NCBI GenBank assembly: GCA_016787645.1
Contig: JAEUUF010000015.1
Span: forward strand, 124,001-188,000
DNA from: Cyclobacteriaceae bacterium
Lineage (GTDB): Bacteria; Bacteroidota; Bacteroidia; Cytophagales; Cyclobacteriaceae
Length of the DNA stretch: 64,000 bases
Reading direction: 5' to 3'
Position numbers and translations under genes: made by a program
Shown here: one piece after another, positions 54,829 through 62,023 of the stretch
Layout: every line of letters starts with the position of its first letter
Numbering within the stretch: the first letter of the stretch is position 1
The notes under the pieces: generated by a model
Database searches by the model: none
Seen by the model: the letters and a program-made list of their open reading frames with translations, nothing else
What the model was told of the DNA's origin: nothing

Positions 54829-56022
54829 TCACTTCCTCCTCATCCTGCACATAAAGAACCCATCAAAGCCTGCACTCGGCAGCAGCGTTTCCTGTTCGAT
54901 AAGTTCGAAGTTGGGGTGGGCCGCAAGAAAAATATCCACCTGTTTTTCGTTCTCAGATGGCAACACACTGCAGGTTGAATAAACGAGGATGCCGCCGGGC
55001 TTGACCATCGACGTGTAGTTTTGCAGGATTTCCTGTTGAAGTGATTTTACTTTCTCAATGAACTCCACCGACAACTTCCACTTCGCGTCGGGATTTCGCT
55101 TCAAGACACCCAGGCCGGAGCAAGGCACATCGAGCAGGAGTCGGTCGGCGGAATTTTCCAGCCGCTTGATCACTTTGGAAGAATCGATCAGCCGGGTTTC
55201 AATGGTATCACTGGCGCCTGCGCGACGAGCACGCTTTTTCAATTCGTCCAGTTTCCAGGCTTCGGTGTCCAGTGCGATAATGCGTCCCTTGTTCTGCATG
55301 AGGGCAGCCAGGTGAAGGGTCTTACCGCCACCACCGGCGCAAGCGTCGATCACCCGCATGCCGGGCTTCACTTCCAGGAAAGCCGCAATGCGCTGCGAAC
55401 CAGCATCCTGCACCTCGAACAAACCATCTTTGAAAGCCTGGCGGGTAAATATGTTCTGTCGTTCGTTCAAGGTTAGCGCATCCGGGTAGTCTTCGAGTCG
55501 TTGCGTTTCGATGTTTTCCTCGTCGTTCAATAGGCGTTGCAGACCATCTCGCGTAATTTTTAGTGTGTTGACCCGCAAGACGACCTTCGCAGGTTCGTTG
55601 AGGGCATGAATTTCCTGTTCCCAGGAAGCACCCAGTTCCTGTTCGCCGAGTTCATCCAGCCAGTCGGGGATGGACTCACGGATTTTTCGGATGTGTTGTG
55701 CTTTGTCGTAGCGCTCGTAGAAGTGGCTTTTGCTGAGCCCTTCCAGTTCTTCCCAGTCGGGGAGATCCACCTTATTCCACATGCACCAGGCGCCGAAGAG
55801 TGACCAATAATCATCGGCGGAAGCCTTCGTGAGTTCCAGGAAGAGCCGGTACCATCGCACAATGTCATAGGTGGTTTCCGCGATAAAGCGACGGTCGCGG
55901 GCACCCCACTTCGGGTGCTGCTTCAGGACACGTTCAATCACCTTATCCGCATAGCGGTTCTCAGAAAAGATGTGATGAAGATTTTCAACAACGGCCTCGG
56001 AAAGGTTGCGGTAGAGTCTCAA
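54829..56022 (-). CDS. RsmB/NOP-family RNA m5C methyltransferase
   Basis: 397 residues, TTG start at 56022. N-terminal helical part (about 1-140) recalls the NusB-like domain of RsmB; the catalytic domain has the SAM motif DACAGGGGKTLHLA, the catalytic LLDVPCSGLGVLKRNPD and YSTCSVLPSENE with the second Cys. Methylates C5 of a cytosine in rRNA, most likely 16S, but RsmB versus RsmF type is not settled. 153-base untranslated stretch to the DinB-like gene holds nothing I recognise. Confidence 0.88.
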   Translation of the reverse strand: MRLYRNLSEAVVENLHHIFSENRYADKVIERVLKQHPKWGARDRRFIAETTYDIVRWYRLFLELTKASADDYWSLFGAWCMWNKVDLPDWEELEGLSKSHFYERYDKAQHIRKIRESIPDWLDELGEQELGASWEQEIHALNEPAKVVLRVNTLKITRDGLQRLLNDEENIETQRLEDYPDALTLNERQNIFTRQAFKDGLFEVQDAGSQRIAAFLEVKPGMRVIDACAGGGGKTLHLAALMQNKGRIIALDTEAWKLDELKKRARRAGASDTIETRLIDSSKVIKRLENSADRLLLDVPCSGLGVLKRNPDAKWKLSVEFIEKVKSLQQEILQNYTSMVKPGGILVYSTCSVLPSENEKQVDIFLAAHPNFELIEQETLLPSAGFDGFFMCRMRRK

Positions 56023-56026
56023 GGGC

Positions 56027-56034
56027 TAATTTTG
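56027..56034 (+). promoter_or_regulatory. Candidate -7 box for the hydroxypyruvate isomerase-like gene
   Basis: TAATTTTG, perfect TAnnTTTG, 49 bases before the ATG at 56084, in the divergent gap with the RNA methyltransferase gene. Confidence 0.35.
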
Positions 56035-56083
56035 TGCGAAAGGTAGAAGATATTAAGCGATCCTGACTAACTTGATATTCGCT

Positions 56084-56983
56084 ATGCAACGAAGAAAATT
56101 CATCCAAAACGGTGTAGCGACCCTCGCTGGCGCTGTGCTTTTCCAATCCGCCTTTTCCGCCCCGGCGGCATCACCAACGTTCCGCATGAACTACGCCCCG
56201 CACGAAGGCATGTTCAAAAACAGCGGCGGCGCCGACTTCATCGACCAGATCAAGTTTGCGCACGACCAGGGCTTCCGGGCCATTGAAGATAATGACCTGC
56301 TGAAGCGACCCGTGGCTGACCAAGAGCGCATCGGCAAGACGCTGGACCAATTGGGTATGACCATGGGGGTGTTCGTCATTGAAGGCGGCGACAACTGGAA
56401 GACATCCCTGACGACGGGTAAACCTGAGTTCATCGATACGTTCGTAAAAACCTGCAAGACGTGCGTGGATACCGCCAAGCGAGTAAATGCGAAGTGGATG
56501 ACGGTGGTTCCTGGATATTATGAACGAAAAATTCCCATCGGCCTGCAGACGGCCAATGTCGTGGAGGCACTCCGCCGCGGGGCAGAGATTTTTGAGCCGA
56601 ACGGGCTCATCATGGTCCTTGAACCACTGAGTGACACCCCGGAGCTTTTTCTACGCACCTCCGACCAGACTTTTGAGATTTGCAGGGCCGTCAAGAGCCC
56701 GTCGTGCAAGATACTCTATGATATTTACCACATGCAACGCAACGAAGGTAATCTCATCAACAACATAGAGCGTTGCTGGAGCGAAATCGCCTACTTCCAG
56801 ATTGGCGACAACCCGGGTCGCAAAGAGCCGGGCACGGGGGAAATCAATTACAGGAATGTATTCAAGTACATCTACGACCACGGCTACCGCGGGGTGATGG
56901 GCATGGAGCACGGAAATTTTAGTCCCGGGAAAGAAGGGGAGATGGCCTTGATTGCGGCGTACCGGAGTGTGGATACCTTTTGA
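56084..56983 (+). CDS. Hydroxypyruvate isomerase-like TIM-barrel protein with Tat signal
   Basis: 299 residues from the ATG at 56084. Twin-arginine-type leader MQRRKFIQNGVATLAG, then a xylose-isomerase-like TIM barrel. The C-terminal half closely follows the Hyi pattern: ILYDIYHMQRNEGNLI and QIGDNPGRKEPGTGEINY, with metal-binding Glu in VLEPL and MGMEHG. Hyi interconverts hydroxypyruvate and tartronate semialdehyde, but exported relatives in Bacteroidota probably act on other keto-sugars. 31 bases before the CHAT gene. Confidence 0.85.
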   Translation: MQRRKFIQNGVATLAGAVLFQSAFSAPAASPTFRMNYAPHEGMFKNSGGADFIDQIKFAHDQGFRAIEDNDLLKRPVADQERIGKTLDQLGMTMGVFVIEGGDNWKTSLTTGKPEFIDTFVKTCKTCVDTAKRVNAKWMTVVPGYYERKIPIGLQTANVVEALRRGAEIFEPNGLIMVLEPLSDTPELFLRTSDQTFEICRAVKSPSCKILYDIYHMQRNEGNLINNIERCWSEIAYFQIGDNPGRKEPGTGEINYRNVFKYIYDHGYRGVMGMEHGNFSPGKEGEMALIAAYRSVDTF

Positions 56984-57014
56984 TTTGAAAATTTGAAGAT
57001 TGGAGAATTTGAAG

Positions 57015-59831
57015 ATGAAAACGATTAAAAATTGTTTGAAAGCGTGGGCTGTTGTGTTCTGCCTCCTGGCGGTAACCTCGGCGGAAGCACAGTTCGATGA
57101 CCTGCTGAAGAAGCAAATCGACAAGGGCAAGAAAATTGCCTCCGGAGACCTTGAGGAAGAGCGCGCCCGCATTGACTCTTCTGATTTCAACTATGCCATT
57201 TCGGTAATTGATAACTCCGGCATGATGGATATCCGTGATGCGGGCGAAACCGTGGTGAAGACCGTGACAAGCGTGTCCAGCATCACCAAGAGCAACGACG
57301 AAAAAACGCCAGCCCAGCGCGCACGTGACTTCCTCGACATTGCTGAGAAGCTTTATGAATCACGCGCCTACCCGGCTGCCGAAGGCGCCTTTTTCACCGC
57401 CATGCAGGCCTACGAGACCGAAGGTGTGACGTCCAACATTAACTACAGCAAAGTGTATGCTGACCTTGGGCTTCTTTACGCGACCATGGGACGGTTCGCT
57501 TCGGCGGAGAAGTATACCGGTGAAGCGATGGCCCTGCGCGAAAAGACAGTTGGCAAGAACAGCAAAGCGTACGCCTCCTCGCTCAACAACCTTGGTGTGC
57601 TGATGCAGGAGCTGGCGCGATATCAGGAAGCGGAAGTCAATTTTGAAGAAGCGCTGAAGACCATCGAACGCCGGATTGGCACCGGCAGCCAGGAATATGC
57701 CGTTGCACTCAACAACCAGGCGATCCTGTTTTCAGAGATCGGCCGGTACGACGCGGGTATCGAGAACCTGAAGAAGGCCACGGCGATTCTCGACAAACTG
57801 AAAAAGAAAAATTTGCGCAACCAGGTGGGCTTCCAATCCAACCTGGCCTTGCTCTACCAGCAGACGGGCAGAATGGCGGAAGCGGAGGCCATCTACCTCA
57901 ACCTGGAGAAGGCCTTGGGCAGCACCAACCCGTACTACGCCGGTGTGCTCGACAACCTGGCCTTGCTGTACATCCAGATGGGTAAGCTGGAAAAGGTGGA
58001 AGGCTACTTTCAGAAATCCGCAAGTGTGTACAAGACCCAGTTCGGGGATCAGAACTACAACTACGCGAAGGTGCTCAATGACCTCGGCAATTTCTACCGC
58101 ATGCAAGGTCGCCTCGATGAAGCCGAGAAGAGCCTGCAACAGGCACTGGCCATCCGGCTGACCGCCCTCGGTGAAAATCATCCCGATTATGTAAAGTCAC
58201 AGGAGGATTTGGGCATACTCTATTGGAAGAAAGGCGACCTCGCTAAGGCGAGTGAGTACTACACCGTGGCGATGACCAAGTCCATGGACTTTATCACCCG
58301 CTATTTCCCCCCGATGAGTGAAGCGGAGAAGACGAAGTATTGGGATGTGCTGCAGCCACGTTTCCAGCGCTTTTACAATTATAGCCTGGAAGCAGGCGCC
58401 ACCAACCCGGCCGCCCTGCAGACGATGTTCGAATACCAGATGGCGACGAAAGGGCTGTTGCTTAATTCCACCAACAAGATCAAGCGGGCCATTCTCGACA
58501 GCGGTGATGAAACGCTGATCCAGGACTACCTCGCGTGGCTGGACAAGAAGGAGGCGCTGGCGCGGTATTATTCGCTTTCGAAAGAAGAAATCACCAACCA
58601 GAAAGTTGATCTCGACGCGCTGGAGAAAGATGCCAACGACCGCGAGCGAGCGCTCTCTGCGAAGTCTGCTGCTTTCTCACAAGGTTATGGAGCCAGCCTG
58701 CCCGAGATGAAAGCCGTAACGAATTTATTGGGTGACCTCGATGCACTGGTGGAGGTGGTTCGCGTGCGGAAATTCGACAAGGACCTCACGGCCGATTCGC
58801 GGTATGTGATGCTTGTGCTCACCAAGGGGGCGGCAGCGCCAAAGGTCACCGTGCTGGACAACGGCAAGGACCTGGAGACCAAGTTTGCCAAGTATTACAA
58901 GAACTCTATCCTGCAGCGGATGCCGGATGAGTTTTCCTACATCCAGTTCTGGTCGAAGCTCGATCCGCTTCTGGCCGGCAAAAAGACAATTTACTTTTCA
59001 CCCGATGGTGTATATGCACAGATCAATGTGAATACGATCCGCAAGCCGGCAGGAGATTATGTGGGCAACAAGTACGAGGTGGTCGTGCTGGGCAATTCGC
59101 GCGACCTCGTGTCGGCAAAGGCGAAACGGCCCGCCGGAGCCAAGGAGGCTTTCTTGCTGGGCTTCCCCGATTTCGGCGGCGCGGCCCCCGAGTTGCCAGG
59201 GACGAAGGCGGAGATTGAGGCGGTGGGGAATGTGCTGAAGACGGCGGGTTATTCGGTGAGACGCCACACCATGGCTGAGGCGACCGAGGCGAGCATCAAG
59301 TCGTTGAAAGGGCAATCGCTTGTACACATTGCGACGCACGGCTACTTCCTTCCCGACACCGATGGTGACGCGATGGGAGTGAGCGCCGAGCATGCGAAGA
59401 ACAACCCGTTGCTTCGGTCAGGGTTGATTTTGGCCGGTGCGCCCGATCCCGCGAAGGAAGAGCGACGGGCCGACCTCAGTGGCAACGACAATGGCGTACT
59501 CACCGCTTACGAAGCGATGAACCTGAACCTGGAGGGGACCTCACTGATTGTATTGAGCGCCTGCGAAACCGGCCTCGGTGAAGTGCGCGCCGGGGAAGGT
59601 GTATACGGGTTGCAGCGCGCCTTCCAGGTGGCGGGTGCCCGCACGTTACTGATGAGCCTGTGGAAAGTCGACGATGCCGCCACGCAGCTGCTGATGACCA
59701 GCTTCTACAGTAACTGGACAAAGACCGGTAATAAACTGAAGGCTTTCAAGCAGGCCCAGGCCCAACTGATGGCAAACCCGAAGTACAAGGAACCGTACTA
59801 TTGGGGAGCGTTTGTGATGCTGGGTTTGTGA
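57015..59831 (+). CDS. Exported TPR-CHAT protein (caspase-like peptidase fold)
   Basis: 938 residues from the ATG at 57015 (a TTG lies 15 bases upstream). Signal peptide MKTIKNCLKAWAVVF...AEAQ. Residues about 95-425 are TPR repeats of the tetratricopeptide/kinesin-light-chain style (LNNLGVLMQELARYQEAEVNF, LDNLALLYIQMGKLEK and so on), followed by a helical spacer and a C-terminal CHAT domain (about 640-938). Catalytic dyad: His775 in HIATHGYF and Cys850 in LSACETGLGEV. CHAT domains are clan CD peptidases; TPR-CHAT proteins include separase-like and defence-associated proteases, but most known ones are cytoplasmic. Followed 9 bases later by a VanZ-like gene. Confidence 0.9.
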   Translation: MKTIKNCLKAWAVVFCLLAVTSAEAQFDDLLKKQIDKGKKIASGDLEEERARIDSSDFNYAISVIDNSGMMDIRDAGETVVKTVTSVSSITKSNDEKTPAQRARDFLDIAEKLYESRAYPAAEGAFFTAMQAYETEGVTSNINYSKVYADLGLLYATMGRFASAEKYTGEAMALREKTVGKNSKAYASSLNNLGVLMQELARYQEAEVNFEEALKTIERRIGTGSQEYAVALNNQAILFSEIGRYDAGIENLKKATAILDKLKKKNLRNQVGFQSNLALLYQQTGRMAEAEAIYLNLEKALGSTNPYYAGVLDNLALLYIQMGKLEKVEGYFQKSASVYKTQFGDQNYNYAKVLNDLGNFYRMQGRLDEAEKSLQQALAIRLTALGENHPDYVKSQEDLGILYWKKGDLAKASEYYTVAMTKSMDFITRYFPPMSEAEKTKYWDVLQPRFQRFYNYSLEAGATNPAALQTMFEYQMATKGLLLNSTNKIKRAILDSGDETLIQDYLAWLDKKEALARYYSLSKEEITNQKVDLDALEKDANDRERALSAKSAAFSQGYGASLPEMKAVTNLLGDLDALVEVVRVRKFDKDLTADSRYVMLVLTKGAAAPKVTVLDNGKDLETKFAKYYKNSILQRMPDEFSYIQFWSKLDPLLAGKKTIYFSPDGVYAQINVNTIRKPAGDYVGNKYEVVVLGNSRDLVSAKAKRPAGAKEAFLLGFPDFGGAAPELPGTKAEIEAVGNVLKTAGYSVRRHTMAEATEASIKSLKGQSLVHIATHGYFLPDTDGDAMGVSAEHAKNNPLLRSGLILAGAPDPAKEERRADLSGNDNGVLTAYEAMNLNLEGTSLIVLSACETGLGEVRAGEGVYGLQRAFQVAGARTLLMSLWKVDDAATQLLMTSFYSNWTKTGNKLKAFKQAQAQLMANPKYKEPYYWGAFVMLGL

Positions 59832-59840
59832 ACTCTGACA

Positions 59841-60239
59841 ATGACCACCCGGTCTATCAGAAAAGCTGTCGGATTGACGATCATTGCGGTGATTGCACTG
59901 CTTCATGTGTTCAGCCTTGCCAACTACCTGGACGGCGATTGGAGGTCATGGTATTACAGCTACTTTTCGGACCTGATCCTGCCCTTTGGGATGTACTTCC
60001 TTCTGTGCATCGCTGAGTTTAATGTCACATCGCTCCACCAATGGTATGTGAAAAGTGGGGTTATTATCGGGGTGACTGTACTGGCCGAGGTCCTACAATA
60101 CAACGGAATCTACGCATTCGGAACCACGTTTGACCCCATTGACATTCTTATGTATGTCCTCGGTGTCGGGATAGCCGTAGTTGTCGACCGACTTGTATTC
60201 AGGAGTTTAATTCCACAATGGGATTTGGGAAACAATTAA
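59841..60239 (+). CDS. VanZ-like small membrane protein
   Basis: 132 residues with four hydrophobic helices (about 8-28, 43-60, 70-90, 105-125) and the motif TFDPIDILMYVLGVGIA near the end, typical of VanZ/RDD-like small membrane proteins. VanZ-family proteins are linked to glycopeptide resistance in Gram-positives, but most bacterial members have no known role. Probably co-transcribed with the TPR-CHAT gene. Converges with the Rieske gene. Confidence 0.72.
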   Translation: MTTRSIRKAVGLTIIAVIALLHVFSLANYLDGDWRSWYYSYFSDLILPFGMYFLLCIAEFNVTSLHQWYVKSGVIIGVTVLAEVLQYNGIYAFGTTFDPIDILMYVLGVGIAVVVDRLVFRSLIPQWDLGNN

Positions 60240-60283
60240 TTTCTTCCTCATTCCTGATCCCTGGCCCTGACCTCTGACCCCTT

Positions 60284-60718
60284 CTACGAGAATACTCTCA
60301 GCATCGTACCCGTCAGCGACGTGTTGTATGCCTTCAACGATGTAGTAGCCGGACCCTGGAGTACAACCCCGGCGGGACTGAACTGGCTGCCGTGCGCTGG
60401 ACATACGAACTTGCTTTGCGCTGCCTGGTACGCGATGGTGTTGCCCTGGTGCGTGCAGGCCTGGCTCACTGCGGTATAGGTTGAGGTGACCGAGTTGAGA
60501 CACACGATGATGATGCCATTGGAATAGACAAAACCACCATCGGTCAACAAGGCAGCGTTTGAAGGACTGCTTAAGTCGAGTGTGAAGTCAACCCCGGTAG
60601 GAGGTTTGGTGCTGCCGCTTGGTGCAGGATCAGAGCTTGAACAAGACTCGAGCGCACAACCGGCGCATACCGCAAGCCCGGCGGTGCCGAGCAATTTCAG
60701 GAATTCATTTCTTTCCAT
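60284..60718 (-). CDS. Exported Rieske [2Fe-2S] protein, probable lipoprotein
   Basis: 144 residues. N-terminal MERNEFLKLLGTAGLAVCAGC has a lipobox-like Cys at 18 or 21. The Rieske fold carries both cluster motifs, C88-T-H90 (CTHQGN) and C106-P-A-H109 (CPAHGSQF). Small stand-alone Rieske lipoproteins of this type are common in Bacteroidota without a known partner; there is no cytochrome b, quinol oxidase or oxygenase gene nearby. 14 bases downstream of the class V aminotransferase gene, same strand. Confidence 0.86.
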   Translation of the reverse strand: MERNEFLKLLGTAGLAVCAGCALESCSSSDPAPSGSTKPPTGVDFTLDLSSPSNAALLTDGGFVYSNGIIIVCLNSVTSTYTAVSQACTHQGNTIAYQAAQSKFVCPAHGSQFSPAGVVLQGPATTSLKAYNTSLTGTMLRVFS

Positions 60719-60732
60719 ACGTAGGTTTAGGT

Positions 60733-61917
60733 TCAGCCAATATAAAGAATCTCTCCCAGCGCACGCAGTAACAACGCCACCTCTTCTTCGGTATTATAAT
60801 AGTGTGGTGAGATTCGCAATCCCCATGTCACCCCTTTTGCGTCATAGTCGATAAGTGCGGAGCTGCGTGAACTAATGGATGTGTTGATATTCCTGGCGCG
60901 AAGTGATTTCAATACGACCTCCGGCTCCTTACCCGCAATGGCTACGACAATGATGCTGCTTTGCTTTTGCCCTTTGTCCAATATTTTCAATCCCATTTCT
61001 TTCAGTCCTTCGCGCACCAATTGGCAAAGAAGTACGTTGCGCTGCTCGATCGCTTTCAAACCCACTTTTAGCGCGTAGTCTGCTGCTGCTCGGCTGCCAG
61101 TGACCAATGCGTAGTTGAATTCCCAGTCCTCAAATCGTCTCGCGTCGGGCCGGGGCACGAATCGATCCTTCTCCACCCAATCTGCCCCACGCATATCAAT
61201 GTACAAGGGCCAGAGCTCCTGATTCAGCACACGGTCTGAAACAAAAAGAAATCCCGCTCCTCTTGGTCCTCGAAGGAACTTGCGAAAGGTGGCGGTAAAG
61301 AAATCACAACCGATGGCCTTCATATCTACGGCAAGTTGTCCGGCACTCTGGCAACCATCGACGAGGTATAGGATCCCTCGCTCGTTACAGAGCTTGCCGA
61401 CTTCTTCTACCGGCTGAACGAGCCCACTGTTGGTGGGAACGTGTGTGAGGGAGACCAACCTGGGCTTATGGATGTCCATGAGCTGGCACATACTGTTCAC
61501 ATCCACGCCACCCTCCGGCAGGCTGTCGGCACGCAGCAGTCTTATTCTGAGTCGCTTTTCAAGGGAGAGGAACTGGATCTGGTTCGAGATGTAATCTTCG
61601 TTGGCGATAAGAATGCTGTCGCCCGCCTTGAAGGGCACACACGATATCGCCCGGGCAAAGGAGTTGGTGGCGCTGGAAGTAAACGCGATGTTGCGGGGTG
61701 CGCACCCGAGCAGGAGCGCCATACTGGTATAGAAGCCCGCAATTTCCCCGGCGCGTTCGTCGGCAGCCTCATAACCTCCGGTGAGCGCCTCGTGTGCGAG
61801 GTAGTTCAGTTGCGCATCAATCACGGGTTTGGGCATGAGGGCGGCCCCGGCGTTGTTGAAGTGAATCTTGATGTTGCACCCGGGTGTCTCCGCGCGAAGT
61901 TGATCGATGGTGAGCAT
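60733..61917 (-). CDS. Class V aminotransferase (cysteine desulfurase-like fold)
   Basis: 394 residues, fold-type I PLP enzyme of class V. HFNNAGAALMP at the N-terminus, VPTNSGLVQPVEEV, DGCQSAGQLAVD and the PLP-binding Lys in ATFRKFLRGPRGAGFL. RGPRGAGF is shared with the isopenicillin-epimerase/kynureninase/EgtE branch rather than with IscS, which has a catalytic Cys loop that I do not see here. The substrate is open. Starts at 61917 and leads a two-gene transcript with the Rieske gene. Confidence 0.85.
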   Translation of the reverse strand: MLTIDQLRAETPGCNIKIHFNNAGAALMPKPVIDAQLNYLAHEALTGGYEAADERAGEIAGFYTSMALLLGCAPRNIAFTSSATNSFARAISCVPFKAGDSILIANEDYISNQIQFLSLEKRLRIRLLRADSLPEGGVDVNSMCQLMDIHKPRLVSLTHVPTNSGLVQPVEEVGKLCNERGILYLVDGCQSAGQLAVDMKAIGCDFFTATFRKFLRGPRGAGFLFVSDRVLNQELWPLYIDMRGADWVEKDRFVPRPDARRFEDWEFNYALVTGSRAAADYALKVGLKAIEQRNVLLCQLVREGLKEMGLKILDKGQKQSSIIVVAIAGKEPEVVLKSLRARNINTSISSRSSALIDYDAKGVTWGLRISPHYYNTEEEVALLLRALGEILYIG

Positions 61918-62023
61918 GAACTAAAGTCAGGTTTTAGGTGGCAAGTTACTTGGTCCGCATACCCGAAAATGGAAATTATCGGTAGTGATAAAATTCATAA
62001 TTTTAGACTTCCTAACCACCCTC

